DNA from: Bacteroidota bacterium
GTDB taxonomy: Bacteria > Bacteroidota > Bacteroidia > Chitinophagales > Chitinophagaceae
NCBI GenBank assembly: GCA_016715505.1
Contig: JADJZY010000024.1
Location: forward strand, 1 to 26,807
DNA length: 26,807 bases
Direction of reading: 5' to 3'
Shown: positions 9,641 to 21,473 of the stretch, piece by piece
Layout of the letters: every line of letters starts with the position of its first letter
Numbering within the stretch: position 1 is the stretch's first letter
Translations under genes and position numbers: made by a program
The notes under the pieces: model-generated
What the model was told of the DNA's origin: nothing
Databases searched by the model: none
What the model saw: the letters and a program-made list of their open reading frames with translations, nothing else

Positions 9641-12600
9641 CGGAATGCTATCATTGCCTTGTACCTGTTGCCCCGACTGATCGAAAACCGTAACGCCATA
9701 GGTGCCCGGTATTCCTTGCATGGTTGCTGCATTGAAGTTATTGCTCCAGGCATATGTGAAGGGTGGACTTCCTCCTAAAATATGTGCTGTGATGCTTCCT
9801 TGTCCGTTGGGGTTACAAGCAGGTACAGCTTCCGTAATAAGTTTCATTTTACCAAAAGCAAATGAGGCGGTATTATCGGCATAGTCGAATTCCTGCACGC
9901 TTGAATTGCTGAGTTTGGCAAGTACAACGGTTTTTTCATCAATGACTTTCCATTTAAAGCTGATGATTTGATGCCCATTGGGAGCGATACTCAGGGTATA
10001 ATTTCGAATGAAGAGGGTATCATTAAAATCATTTAAAAAATAGAATGTCAGCAAACTTGTACAACCCAAAGTACCATTATTTCCGATGTCGGCATAAATC
10101 AGTGCACTGTCGCCCAATTGCGGATACAGATTTAAACTTCCCAATGAATCAAAATACATATTGGCGGCATCTCCTACAATGATCGCGCGTACAGCCATAT
10201 TGTTGCTCTCGTTTAATTCGGGAATGTTGTTGTCTTCATCGATGCTTGCTTTGATTAAATGCACCGGGTTGGTTAGATGACCACGGCGTATTAAAGGTAT
10301 AGGTATTGGTGGCATTTGACGGTAAGCCGCTCACATTCAGGATGGAATCAACTGCAATATTATCGATGTACAATTTTAATTTCATGGTGTCACTCACATT
10401 GCCCACACCCAGATTGCCATAGGTAACTTGTGTGGTTATACTTTGTCCGGCTGCAGGATTTAAACTGCTTGGATTAATAAAAGTGGTATTCAGATGCATG
10501 TCTGGCAAATCCTGCGTGGTGATACTCAACACCAGTTCATTGTTCAATTCGTTGCTTTCAGGAATATCATTATCCGGATCTACGCTGATATGAACCTGGT
10601 AAGTACCCGGTAATGAAATCAAATGCAAGGTTGGTATGTTCGCGACTTGAGGACAAAAACAAGTGGGTGATACATTATAAATAAAGGTAGATCCCATATC
10701 CTGTATTCCTGTAATACCCGGACCTGACAATTTAAAGTTGACCTTGACAGAATCTCTGCTCAATAAATGATTGGAACGGATGGAAGAATAAAAATTAATA
10801 AAGCCGCCTGTATAATGCAGGTAAGAACTGGTTGGAAGAATACAACCTCCCGCATCGGGCGCAAAATCCCAGGCAATTGTTTTAGGATCGCTGAGATTAT
10901 TGGAATTATTTGTTTCGTCGATGGTATTTAACGGATCAATGATTACCTGCATACTGCTTGCATTAAGCGGCAAGGCCGGAATGGGTAATACAATGGAAAC
11001 GATATCGTTGGGTGCAATGGCAGCAGTATGAACTGCATCGAAGAAAGTATTGTTATCAAAAATAAATCGAACTGTTACAGCTTGGGTCGTGGTTTGTGTA
11101 CCGCTGTTTTGTATAATCGTTTTTTAAAGTAACCGGGCCAGTATAATTATTCCCCGGACCCTCGATGGACACATTGTTACAAAAATCTGCAAAGATTAAA
11201 TCAGACTTACAGGTGTCGATATTGATGATAAATAAACCGGTGTTCTTGTTCTCAAGCGATGCGGGAAGATTATTATTGACATCTGTAACCAATTCAAGGG
11301 TATACGAAGCCAGATTATAGGGCACCGTAAAGGTATGTGAAATGGAGGCCGATGCATTGCTCTGAAGAACAGGAACGGAAAAGGTTTGTGTAGCTAATAC
11401 AGTAGAGCCCTGTTTCAACCTCATCAGGGATTGATGGCCCTGAGTGGTGGCAATACTTCCGGTATTTCGGATAGCGCCTGTCACCGTAATTTGTGTGCTG
11501 TTACATAGGGTATTGCCACCTGCAACCTGCACATTTTCGCCAATTAAATCAACCTGTTCCGGAATCACTTCTATCACTTGTGAAACACTGTTGTTGGATT
11601 CATCGGATTCAATTTCTTCATCATCCGTATCTGTACTCACGGTAAGCACATAAGTACCGAGGTTATTTAAAACACCCGTTTGTATACTAATTTCCGGAGA
11701 GCTCTGTCCATTTGCCAAAACGGATATTGTAGTAGAATCTTCAAAGATGAAGCCCCCGGGACCTGCAATACTTAATTTACATTTATGGTTTCCTGCGCTT
11801 GGGATAAAACCATTGTTACTCGAACGATATTTCGCCTGAATGGTTTGACCGGGAAGCATTTGACTATTGGATTGAATGCTAAGAATCGCTTGTAAATCCG
11901 ACTGACCAGTAGTAGGTACCACTGTAAATTCATTGGAGTCGATATTCATATATCCGGCCCAGGTGAAGTCGTAAACCGTGCCACTAAAATGGTAGGTGCC
12001 TGCCCCAATCGGAGCGGTGAATGGAATGGAAAAATTTCCATTGGCATCGGTGACGCCCATAAATGTTTCTCCGGTTTCGATCAGTGTGCATGATACCTCT
12101 GCTCCGGGTACCGCTGCTTTATTTAAGGCCAATGCCAACCCTGTATATTGTGCATTACCCGTGAGCGTTGCATTACCCGCATTGCCGGCACCTACTAATA
12201 CTGTTTTAGGACTTACAGATGAACTCACAGCAATTCCACCGGATACAGAACCACTACCATTTACAAATCCGCGAATGGCGGTATTATCATTTTCGTTGGT
12301 TTCGCTCAGGGTATTTCCTTCATCCACGACGACCTTCATCGGACATAAAGCGGAGATGGAAGGCGTTGTGATGTCCCAGCTAATCACTGCTTCACCATTG
12401 CTCGGGATGAAGGCAATGGTTTGAATCGGAAAAATCTGGGTCGTATCGAATTGATTGATTAATCGAACCGGAATATTTGTAGCAGCGTAGGATGAAGGAT
12501 TTTTCACCTTTGCCGTAACGCTTATTATCGTTGATACATCCGGATTGTAATTGCTAAAAGTAATATCGGCTGCCACAATGGATAAATTAGGAAAATTTAC

Positions 12601-15600
12601 CACGAGTGGTTCATCTAGAAATGGACCAAAGAAATCACAATTGATTAAATGTGGACTCACATAACTTTGAAGAGCCACACCGGGTTGTATGCCGTTTACG
12701 TTTAAAAAATATTTTTTGCCATCCTGGGTATTGGTATCATTGACATCGTCTTGTTGCATACTGACTCGTTTGTCGCCGGGATCTAACACATAATCCTGTC
12801 CCAAATCAACGCTTAAACGTGGGGCTCCGTTTTCAGGCATTTCGTTGTAGATATTAAAGTACATCACTTCATAACGGAAGTTGGTGAATGCATCGCCCAG
12901 TAAAGGATTACAAATATGATTCACAAAATTATTTGCACCGGTGAAGGTTAAATATTGAGCGCCAGGATGTATATGGTTGTTATTATCGTTGCAATCACGT
13001 TGATTCGATAAAAGTTCTGAGAAAGTTTTATAGTTCAATGGCCGGGAACATTGCGTAATGGTTGAATTGTTTGCTTTGTAGCCATCATCGTCGGCATCCA
13101 AATACCAAATCTGACCTGGTTTTTGAAGCGTATCATTATCATTACAATCTGCATTGTTGCTTAAATAACCTATCGGTGCCGTACAGGCCTCGACCGTATT
13201 ATTCGGATCACCAAAACCATCACCATCTATATCCGCATAAAATGTAGTTCCGTTAATATCCATGAATACGACATTACTGTATCCTACTTCATTGTTCACA
13301 TTCATGACTTTTCTTCTAAAATATTTATCTGCACTAACCAAAGTAGGTTGATAGCTGAGGGAGGTTGCGCCGCTGATATCGTTGAAGTTTATATTATCAT
13401 TACTCTCCTGCCATTGATAAGTCATATTCAGTGAAGAGCCTCCATATGCAGGATGTAGATTGTTTAATAAACCAGGCGTGAAAGCTTCGCAGTTAGATTG
13501 ATTGTAACCGATTGTTCCGCCCGTTAGATTTTGCGGGAAAATGTCGACCACCATTTGACCGGGTCCACCTCCGCTATTGGTCATGCGGCATTCAATCACC
13601 GAGTTAGCATCCAATGTGGTGAGTGTGAAAAACTGTGATCCCATATTATTACAACATATTGCAGAAATTAAAAGAACGCCATCTTTAAAAATTTTAAGCT
13701 CATCATCATGTTGAGCAATATTTAAAGCATAAGAGCCTGATGGAAATCCTTTACGGACTGCATATAAACTATACGTATTATTAGGTGCAGACATGGCACA
13801 ACCGGCATATCCACTCGCTGCACTTGGATTGTTACCACTGCCATAATCGGTGGTGGTATTGACGCCTAAAGTTGTTTGGGTATAACTTCCTTTATAGGTC
13901 AGTCCAATGCTATCGACACTTGTGCCCTCATAAGCATAAAAATTCCATTGATTATTAGGAATGATGTTTGGTGCGATAGCGCCCAGAATATCCAAGAATA
14001 CAATATTGCTTGAAAGCGTTAATGAACCAGAGGTGGCTAAGCGGCGATAATATTTAGGCGTAGAAGCCAAAGGTAGCATAAGGGGTGATACCATGGTAGC
14101 ACCTGAAATCGTTTGCCATGTTCCGCCTACGATACTATCCTGCCATTGATACGTTACACCCGGTGAGCCGTTGAAAGCAGCGGTTCCAATTAAAGGACTG
14201 GGTACGATAGCGAAACAACTACTTTGATTGGAAGAAATATTACCCGGGTCATTGGCACCAACGATAAATTCTTTTTGCGAAGCGCTTATTCCATTTTTTG
14301 TGAGGGTATTGGCCGTAGTATTGATGCTGGCTAGTTCACCCGTCCAGGCGCTTGCACTATTATCATTTCTTGAAAAAAGTGAGAGCCCATTTTCATCTAA
14401 AATATTTGGAATACCATCATAATTGTAAACCGTATTAAATGTTGTTGAGCTGCCACCTATTACAAAAGTTCCGAAGTATCCATCATTGGTTTCCAGGCCC
14501 TGAGCACCGGTTCTGTTGTTTGGTGCTTCACTCACTTGATAGACTTGTACACCTTGCGCAGCGCCTGAAGCCAAGGTAACAGTAAGATCATCGCCACGGG
14601 TAGGATTCGCTAAATTGACTGAGGCAGAAGCGCCTGAGTAATCATGAGAAGACGTATTTCCAATCGGTGCTCCGCTGATGACCCTGGTTGCACCATTGTT
14701 CAGCGTTGCTGTATTCCCATTGGTGCTGCCATCAAAAACAGTCGTGCCTGAGATTTCATCGAAGTTTAAATATTCAAAAAGGTTTGCATACAAGACATCG
14801 TTGTCTGTAATTTTCCGACACATTCTATCTCGTATTTGTGTTTGAGTGAGCGCGATGTTCCACATTCTAAATTCATCCAATGTACCTTGATGAGGTGTAT
14901 CTCCAGGACAACATGAATGAATCATTCCTAGTCGCCAGGGGCGTGCGGCATTTTGCAAGGCACCGCCTCCGGTTGGTATACTGCCTGCTTGCTGAATGCC
15001 ATCTACATATAAAATTACATTACTTCCATCGTTTACGGCAGCAACATGATGCCATTTGTTATCATTGATAGCCGTGGTGGTTTCGAAACTCTGATCGCCG
15101 CAACAGAACCCATGCCATACGCCGATAAATCCATTACTCGTACTGATTCCAAAATCACCATCGGGCCCGCTTGGGTTTCCATTTCCTAAAATACTCGGCT
15201 TTTGCCAATAGGTTGCACTGGAGCGGTTTTCGGTTGTTTTAATCCAAAAGTCAACCGTGAACTGAGTTGCCCCGTCGAGTACAGGTGGTAGTTGCACATA
15301 ATCATTACTTCCATCTAAGCTAATTCCATTGCCACTGCCAGGCTGAGTGGCTGCTACTTCATTTTTGTACACATCTAAAATTTGCGAAGCGGTCATGGCA
15401 TTCCCATAAATTTTAATATCATCTAATTCACCATCCATTGGAAATGCCAAACCTCCATTTTCAATGGCGGCACCGATGTACATTTTGCTATTGTCGTAAC
15501 CAATGGTACTATTGAAGGTATTGGTCGATTTCAAAATACCATCCACATACAATTTATGTTGTTTGCTGGCATCGTCAAATGTATTGACAATGTAATACCA

Positions 15601-18074
15601 TTGATTCGTACTTGAGGGCGATGTCACTTGTGTGTATGGACTGGTAGTTGTGTTATTAAAATGCCAAGATGAAAATTATTATTCTCTGTGCCAAAGTGCC
15701 AGGAATCGCTCACATTTCCACCAAGGGGTTTGTCAACCATTGTTTTGATTGATCCCAGCGAATTTAATTTTACCCAAGCACTGATGGTAATACTCGGTGT
15801 ATGCAATAATATATTATCGTCTACCTCAATGCGATTGGCGACATTGCCGTTAAATGCGATGGCACTATTGGCATTGCCGTTTCTATCAACTACATTAGAA
15901 ATAGTACCAATGATGGTTCCATGTAGATTATTACCACTACTATCTACGGCATCTCCGTTTAGCGGATAATGCGCAATCAATGTTGGTAAATTATCGATGT
16001 TGTTAACCGTATTTTGGAGTATTCCAAAAAGTATATCTATATCCTGTGAGTTAGCTCCGATACCACCTGCACAGGTCACAGATGCATTAAAGCCACCGCC
16101 AATTCCACCACCACCTCCTCCTCCATTATCGCCTGAAGTTCCTTTCCCATTTCCACCCATTACACCACCATCACCACCACTAAAACTTCCGCCAACTGCA
16201 TCTGTATTATTATTAAAAAGTCCACCATTGCCACCATTACCCATGATCGTAATGCCATTCAATGTAGCTTGGGTGTTTGTACCTGCGCTCCCATTATTTG
16301 CATCCATTCCACCAGCACCACCTACGCCGATATTATAAGTCATGATATCACCAGGAGCAACTGTAAATTTTTTAAACGCGATACCACCAGCAGCACCTCC
16401 ACCACCGGATGTGCCATCCGTGTTAGTTGCACCCGCGCCTCCACCTCCGGCACCGATTGTAAATACTTTTACCTGAGCAACGCCGGCCGGAAAGGTAAAA
16501 CTAGAGCCAGAGACCAGAAGTGCATTCAATAAAATACTACCGCTGCTATTGGCTAATGCCATGGCGATTGCGCCTGACCCACCATTCCCACCAATCCGAT
16601 TTGGCGCATTTAATCCAGCAGCTCCACCACCACCGCCACCAAAGTAACCATTACCGCCATGTCCGCCCCAGTAGCCTGCACCGCCACCTCCGCAACCTAC
16701 ACCACTTGCATTTCCACCATTCATGTTATTAGTATTTGCACTATTACATGTGCCATTGCTTCCACCATTTAAAATAGCAATTGGCAACATCATTTGGTTT
16801 GCATTCGAATATTCTGCTAACACTTGTGCAGGACTCAATGCAGTGTTGTAAATTTTTATTTCGTCAATTTTTCCATTTAAGTGATATATCGGCGTAAAAG
16901 CACTACTCATCAGCCTGCCAAATTCAAGATAAATGGCACTACTAATATTGGTCGCAGCCACGTCAGTTATAGTATTGTCAACTACTCCGTTCACATAGTA
17001 AGTCAATGTTGTTCCTTGTTTTATACAAGTAACGAATTTCCATTGTCCCAAAGTCAAAGTTTGAATTCCAGCTAAATTAACCCCGCCAGTTGCTCCCGAA
17101 GGATTGCGGTGTAAAAATCTTCCAACTCCACCACTGAACCCAGACAGCATAAATGTTTGATTCAATGCAGCAGGGTCGTTACCGGAAACTACAGCTATAT
17201 CTGTTGCAGTTGCATTTACATTTACCCAATAGGAAATAGAATAATCGTTAGTGGCAAAATCCAAACTGCCTATGCCAATAAAATCATCCACCCCATCAAA
17301 ACTATATGCACTATTGGCATTCCCAAAGCGATCAGTAGTCAGTGTAGCACCATTTGCCGTACCGTGGTTGGTGCCGACTGCATCGTTGGCATTGCCATTA
17401 AAAGGATAATAAGCAACTAAACCACTTTGGCTATTTCCATATTCAGTTAATATTTGCGAGGCACTCAATGCCATATTATACACTTTCACTTCATCCAAAC
17501 TTCCATTCAAGTATTCTGTTGAAATGGTATTACTACTCATAAACATCGTTGCAGATGGTGTAAATACGGCAGAGGTACTTCCATTATAAACTAATTGTCC
17601 GTTTACATACACTTGGCTATTCCCACCGAGCAATTCTACCAACGCGAGATGATACCAGGTATTTGTAACCAAATTCGCTGTGGTGGTATATAACGCTATT
17701 CCACCATGGAGTACTTTCAAATTACCTCCACTCGAAACATATAATCCCCATCCATTTTGAGATGAATTTCCATTGTAAAAAAGCATTTGGTTTGAAGCCG
17801 TGCTATGTAGCTTTACCCAACCCGACATGCTTACAGAATGTACGGCCGTGGTGGCTAAAGGTGCGGTAATTTGATCATCTACCCCATCAAAACTATATGC
17901 ACTATTGGCATTGCCAAAGCGGTCGGTGGTGAGGGTGGCGCCATTGACTGTGCCATGGTTTGAACCTGCTGCATCGTCCGCATTGCCCGTAAAGGGGTAA
18001 TAGGCTATAGGGTTTTGAGCTTGTATTAAAATACTCAGTAGGCATAGCGAGAAGCTCAAAAAAAGATTTTTCAT
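9057..18074 (-). CDS. Giant multidomain surface protein (LamG, CARDB, dockerin-like), frameshifted
   Basis: Four open stretches (18074-15624, 15627-11056, 10973-10236, 10315-8972) join into one protein of about 3000 residues, because domains run across each junction. Order by approximate residue: signal peptide 1-20; LamG 20-215 and 218-425; glycine-rich region 440-665; LamG 700-905, itself split by the shift near 15655; LamG 911-1088; Ig-like segments (YQWQDS); calcium-type repeats (DIDGDGFGD...DCNDND...PG) 1618-1705; seven CARDB-like domains (motif 'DxxNxIxExNExNN') from 1825 on with a CNA-type domain after the first; a SprB-like repeat; and the shared C-terminal module ending NNFVGAVVP. 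Shifts lie near 15655, 11120 (T6 run), 10270 and 9094 (TTT, one base short). Joining the last one moves the stop to 9057. The protein is probably a secreted or cell-surface adhesin that binds glycans or calcium. The domains are recognised by eye; the function is inferred. Confidence 0.8.
16090..16720 (-). repeat. Glycine-rich coding region
   Basis: Within the giant gene this part encodes long Gly runs (CGGGGAGYWGGHGGNG, GDNGGGGGGGIGGG), seen on the plus strand as CCACC/CCACCTCC repeats. The FTFPAGVAQVKVFTIGAGGGG stretch resembles glycine-rich domains of tail and surface proteins. The opposite-strand open frames in this area are composition artefacts. Confidence 0.8.
17285..18005 (-). repeat. 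Duplicated LamG start segments
   Basis: The starts of the first two LamG domains (about 17285-17410 and 17880-18005) are near-identical in DNA, including a block of about 40 nt encoding FGNANSAYSFDGVDD. They mark a tandem domain duplication inside the giant gene. Confidence 0.75.
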
Positions 18075-18142
18075 AGGTTGAAGTGTTAGGTAGATTCAGG
18101 TTAAAATCGAACGGTAAAGTTGTCCTGAATAAACATTTCAGG

Positions 18143-18164
18143 CAATAGCTAAATCTAGCTATTG
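18143..18164. repeat. Perfect intergenic hairpin
   Basis: CAATAGCTA (18143-18151) pairs perfectly with TAGCTATTG (18156-18164) over a 4-nt loop. It lies in the 265-bp gap between the beta-propeller gene and the giant gene, 69 nt upstream of the latter's ATG. No T-run follows, so it is either a leader structure or an operator. The remainder of this gap (18075-18339) shows nothing else I can name. Confidence 0.5.
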
Positions 18165-18339
18165 GCCAGTTAATACCAATATCACCCCATGAACCCTGAT
18201 TTTTTAGTTGGGCTGCAAACGATTGAGCCTGCGTTTGTCTGTTGAATCCATGCTCCTTTCTGTTGACGAAAGAAAATCCCGGATAAAAAGATGATTGAAA
18301 ACAACCACCTGTTCCTTACTTGGGTACTAAATCCTCTGT

Positions 18340-20088
18340 TTATGGCACTACCGCCCCAACAAAGTTATTGCTGTTTTCTTCCCAGAAAATAAAATCTAAT
18401 CCATCAACAATGCCATCACCATTCAGATCGGTACTAAAGTAGCCCCCTGCAAAATTGTTGCTATCGTTTTCCCACTCATTATAATCAAGTCCATCTATGA
18501 CGCCATCCTGATTGATGTCGCCCGAGTAAATGGCCCAAATGCCGGTAGATACCTGAACCTGATTACTTCCATATGCTTTGTTTGCCGCTGAAGTAAAATT
18601 ATAGAAGACCGCACCCGGACCAACATTAATCGGCGAAGCACTCCAGGTTTGAACGCCATTTCTGTGTCGAATAACAATATAATAAAGCCCACTTGCTGCA
18701 GTAAAATGACAACTTACTGTGCCATTCACATTCAATATCGCCTTAGTCTGTGCAACGAGCGTATAAGGTACAACGGCACTTCGCAGTTCAACCTGAATGG
18801 AATCTGTAACATTCAAATTAGTCGTGACACCTTGATTAAATAGTACTGGATTCATAGTTCCTGCACTCTGGTAATAACCTTGAATAAATAAGTTGAGGCT
18901 TATGGATTGACAAGGAGCATTATTGATAATGGAAGCTGTGGTTCCGCCGGTTACAAATACCCTGTTATCTGTACCAAAGTCAAACCAGGTGGGATAACCA
19001 CTTGAGGTTGTGATAGCCCATTCGGATGCACCATTGCTGTTTACTTTGCATACACCCATTAACGACATGGTACCTCCTGCTATGTAAGCGGCATTGCACG
19101 AATCTAAACGCATGGGCGTGAGCGCCAGCAACGACAAACCGGGCCCGTCGGCATCCAGATTTTGCCAAAGAAAAGTACCGGAACTATCATATTTCTTCAT
19201 CACAACCCCAAAACCCGACATAGGATAACCTGCAACAACTGGTTTATGATCAGTGCCTACTTCCACTTTACTGCCATTCATATTATTATTTGATTGCGAC
19301 CAGATCAGTGTACCTGTCGGGGAAAGTTTTTTAAGCTGACTGGGGGAGCCATTTACCATATAGGTATTGCCAAAGGCATCACCTGCGGCATCGCCCACTG
19401 TGGTGCTGCTTATTCCTCCCAAACTCCATACATTATTTCCATTTAAATCAATTTTAGAATAACCATTCAAAATGCCTGTTATACTTCGGTGCACAATGAG
19501 GATTTTATGATCCGGTGTGAATTTAAAAGTGATGGGCGCTCCAATTCCTGCATCGAAATAATTCCAAACGCTTACACCTGAGGGATTAAACTTTTTCACT
19601 TTCGTCACCTGTCCATTCGGGCCTGTTCCGATACCCAGCACATAAATATTGTTATTCGCGTCAACGAGGCATTTTGTTGTGGAAGAACCATCGAAGGCGC
19701 TTTCATAAACTACCCGCCATAATAAAGTACCGGCAGGGCTAAACTTCATCAGCACGCTAGCTGCATTTACCGGATTCGAGTATCCCGATCGAATGGTTCC
19801 TGATACAAGTATATTGCCGGCATGATCCGTTGCCACCCAGGTAGCCATTTCGTGCTTGGTATTATCTGTATTATTGTAGGTGGCATTCCAGAGGATGGTA
19901 CCGGCTACATTGCGCTTAGTTAGTGTGATATCACCGGCAGGATTGTAATCCCAGTAGGCGGTGTACACGTTATTTAAACTGTCAGTTGCAACGGACACAC
20001 CATTGGGGTAATTAAACCAATTGACGCTTACCTGGGCCTTCACTATGGAAGCGATGAATACGAAGACGACAAGCATGTTTTTTTTCAT
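18340..20088 (-). CDS. Secreted beta-propeller protein with dockerin-like C-terminal module
   Basis: The gene is intact, 582 residues. The signal peptide is MKKNMLVVFVFIASIVKAQ. Residues 20-395 carry repeated 'D..GN.YV.G......VKKFNPSG...W' units (GDITLTKRNVAGTILWNA, VLMKFSPAGTLLWRV, QLKKLSPTGTLIWSQ, VVMKKYDSSGTFLWQN). This is the SBBP/PQQ-like beta-propeller pattern, probably six or seven blades. From about residue 396 it has the shared module (LNLFIQGYYQSAGTMNPVLFNQG ... VIRHRNGVQTWSASP) with calcium loops DINQDGVIDGLD and DLNGDGIVDGLD, ending SNNFVGAVVP. It is one of the few long genes here without a frame break, so it is a good reference for the module. It is likely exported to the surface; its ligand is unknown. 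Confidence 0.88.
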   Translation of the reverse strand: MKKNMLVVFVFIASIVKAQVSVNWFNYPNGVSVATDSLNNVYTAYWDYNPAGDITLTKRNVAGTILWNATYNNTDNTKHEMATWVATDHAGNILVSGTIRSGYSNPVNAASVLMKFSPAGTLLWRVVYESAFDGSSTTKCLVDANNNIYVLGIGTGPNGQVTKVKKFNPSGVSVWNYFDAGIGAPITFKFTPDHKILIVHRSITGILNGYSKIDLNGNNVWSLGGISSTTVGDAAGDAFGNTYMVNGSPSQLKKLSPTGTLIWSQSNNNMNGSKVEVGTDHKPVVAGYPMSGFGVVMKKYDSSGTFLWQNLDADGPGLSLLALTPMRLDSCNAAYIAGGTMSLMGVCKVNSNGASEWAITTSSGYPTWFDFGTDNRVFVTGGTTASIINNAPCQSISLNLFIQGYYQSAGTMNPVLFNQGVTTNLNVTDSIQVELRSAVVPYTLVAQTKAILNVNGTVSCHFTAASGLYYIVIRHRNGVQTWSASPINVGPGAVFYNFTSAANKAYGSNQVQVSTGIWAIYSGDINQDGVIDGLDYNEWENDSNNFAGGYFSTDLNGDGIVDGLDFIFWEENSNNFVGAVVP

Positions 20089-20377
20089 GATATTTATTTT
20101 TCTTTTTTGTGAATGATATTGTTGTGATTATCATTTGGATGAGCAATCCTAATTTGAAGTGATTACCCAGACATAAAATAATCAACTACTTCATCTCACC
20201 TATTTTATACTATAAAGTTACCCAGGTATATTTTATGAAAAGGTGACGAAAGTCATCCTTCGAATACCCATTTTGACGAGCCGGTGGCTTGTTTCAGAAG
20301 TCGGTGTTTTTCCGCTTTGCGTATGCAACATAAAAATTTAACGGTAATCATGCGATTACTCGGTTTCAAACGGAAAG
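20089..20377. other. Intergenic region upstream of the beta-propeller gene
   Basis: I see no gene here. TTACCCAG occurs twice (20163-20170 and 20218-20225), 55 bp apart, next to A/T-rich sequence, and could be part of the promoter or operator of the gene at 20088. No clear TAnnTTTG box with a correctly placed TTG was found. The small frames on both strands look like chance. Confidence 0.3.
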
Positions 20378-20501
20378 CTGTTTCCTCATTCTCTTTCTCA
20401 TTCTCTTTCCGTTGCAGTGTCTTATCTGCGGACTCCATAAAATTCATCTGGAGAGTAAATCTGAAATTGGAGTACTTCACAGCGAAGAATGAATACACCC
20501 C
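20378..20501. repeat. Dispersed intergenic repeat, copy A
   Basis: This segment matches 21474-21580 in order and orientation. Shared parts are a CTGTTTC..TCATTCTCTTT start, a GTGTCT block, and the core AAATTCATCTG(G/A)AGAGTAAATCT with GGAGTA(C/A)TTC close behind. In copy A the TCATTCTCTTT unit is doubled. It lies just downstream of the toxin stop codon. Copy B lies just downstream of the NERD gene's stop. Confidence 0.7.
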
Positions 20502-20528
20502 AGCTGAGAACGTATGGTGTAAGCCGGC

Positions 20529-20831
20529 TTATTTTAATCTAAATTTTAATTCACTTGGATTCCTTCGGGTATCCCAAATATGCTCTATCACAATTTCTGT
20601 TGGCGCAATTTCAAAAAATATAAAATAATCCCTTACAATGATGTATTTCACTTTAGGATGTTCTGTATCCCGGCCTAATGACGGTTGGTCTCTAACTAAC
20701 TTGGTCATCTCCTTAAATATCCGATTGAGAGATTGACTGTAAATATTTGATTTGTTTCTTTTATTCCAATAAATTAAGATTTCTAACTTATCCTCTAAAG
20801 CCGGCTTAGTCCAAACTATCCGTTTAACCAT
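20529..20831 (-). CDS. RelE/ParE-family toxin
   Basis: 100 residues, intact. It starts MVKRIVWTKPALEDKLEIL, continues YWNKRNKSNIYSQSLNRIF and ends YFIFFEIAPTEIVIEHIWDTRRNP. This is the RelE/ParE fold pattern: an N-terminal 'W...A..DL..I..YW', a central basic helix, and a C-terminal 'V.H.WD.RR.P'. Such toxins act as ribosome-dependent mRNA endonucleases (RelE type) or gyrase inhibitors (ParE type); the sequence alone does not decide which. Its start overlaps the antitoxin's end by 16 nt, the usual antitoxin-first arrangement. A 12-bp palindrome, TAAGCCGGCTTA, sits across its stop codon. Confidence 0.88.
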   Translation of the reverse strand: MVKRIVWTKPALEDKLEILIYWNKRNKSNIYSQSLNRIFKEMTKLVRDQPSLGRDTEHPKVKYIIVRDYFIFFEIAPTEIVIEHIWDTRRNPSELKFRLK

Positions 20832-21052
20832 TGATCTGTTATTTTATCCGCTTCTTCTTCCGTATAAAATTCACCTCGGGCATATTGCTCCTGAGACTCT
20901 TTTATTCTTTGACGCTGTGTATCATTGAATTGATATACTTCTGCATTTTTTGATTCAAATTCCCAAAGTCTTAATAAACCTTCAAGAATGTAATCTTCAT
21001 TGGTTATCTGTATTTTACTAATCAGCTGTTCCTTTAATTCCAAGATTGACAT
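20816..21052 (-). CDS. Antitoxin of the RelE/ParE pair
   Basis: I take the ATG at 21052 (MSILELKEQLISKIQ), giving 78 residues. An upstream in-frame ATG at 21088 would add 12 residues that look non-coding. The protein is rich in acidic residues (EEQYARGEFYTEEEADKITD region) with the 'RI.ES..QYARGEFYTEEE.' pattern common to small Bacteroidota antitoxins next to RelE/ParE toxins. It would bind and neutralise the toxin through its acidic C-terminal half and probably represses the pair's own promoter. The 16-nt overlap with the toxin indicates coupled translation. A MITE-like insertion lies only 62 bp upstream of this start and may have displaced or replaced the original promoter. Confidence 0.8.
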   Translation of the reverse strand: MSILELKEQLISKIQITNEDYILEGLLRLWEFESKNAEVYQFNDTQRQRIKESQEQYARGEFYTEEEADKITDQWLNG

Positions 21053-21108
21053 AAGAATTATTTTTGTAAAGTTAACCCTTTTTGACAAATTTGAAGGCTT
21101 AGAAGGTT

Positions 21109-21362
21109 TAAGTAGGGGCTGCTGGTTATCTCACTGGCGCTTCAAATTTAAGGAAGCGTTCAAGGGGATTTGCTTGTACAGAGCATGCCGCTCGGTCAAT
21201 GATTCTTCCAAAGTTGAATGCCTCCGGAAGTGAAAATATAAATAAACTGTAAGCTTATTGAAGTGATTTGACAAATTTTACTTCTTGCATTTAAAAGATC
21301 GAAATTCACCCCTGAATGTACTGATTTCAAATACTTTCACATTAAACAGCAGCCCCTAAGTA
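21109..21362. mobile_element. MITE-like element with 6-bp target duplication
   Basis: The ends are perfect 10-bp terminal inverted repeats, GGGGCTGCTG (21115-21124) and CAGCAGCCCC (21347-21356), with further partial match inside. TAAGTA is directly duplicated on both sides (21109-21114 and 21357-21362). The 242-bp interior has no convincing gene, so it is non-autonomous and would need a transposase encoded elsewhere. I do not assign an IS family. Confidence 0.75.
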
Positions 21363-21473
21363 AACCTTAGGCTCTCGCCCTATCCTCAAACTCATCATCG
21401 AGAAGCTACAAGTCAATCGTGATTATTGGCAAGGTAGGTGGCAAGGCGATGCTAAGATCGTTTTTGGGGTGAT

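Noticed and set aside
15997..16732. Plus-strand open frames rich in proline or histidine
   Set aside because: They mirror the glycine-rich coding region of the giant gene and resemble no protein family.
20253..20628. Overlapping open frames on both strands
   Set aside because: They cover the dispersed intergenic repeat and the toxin's 3' end; neither resembles a protein family.
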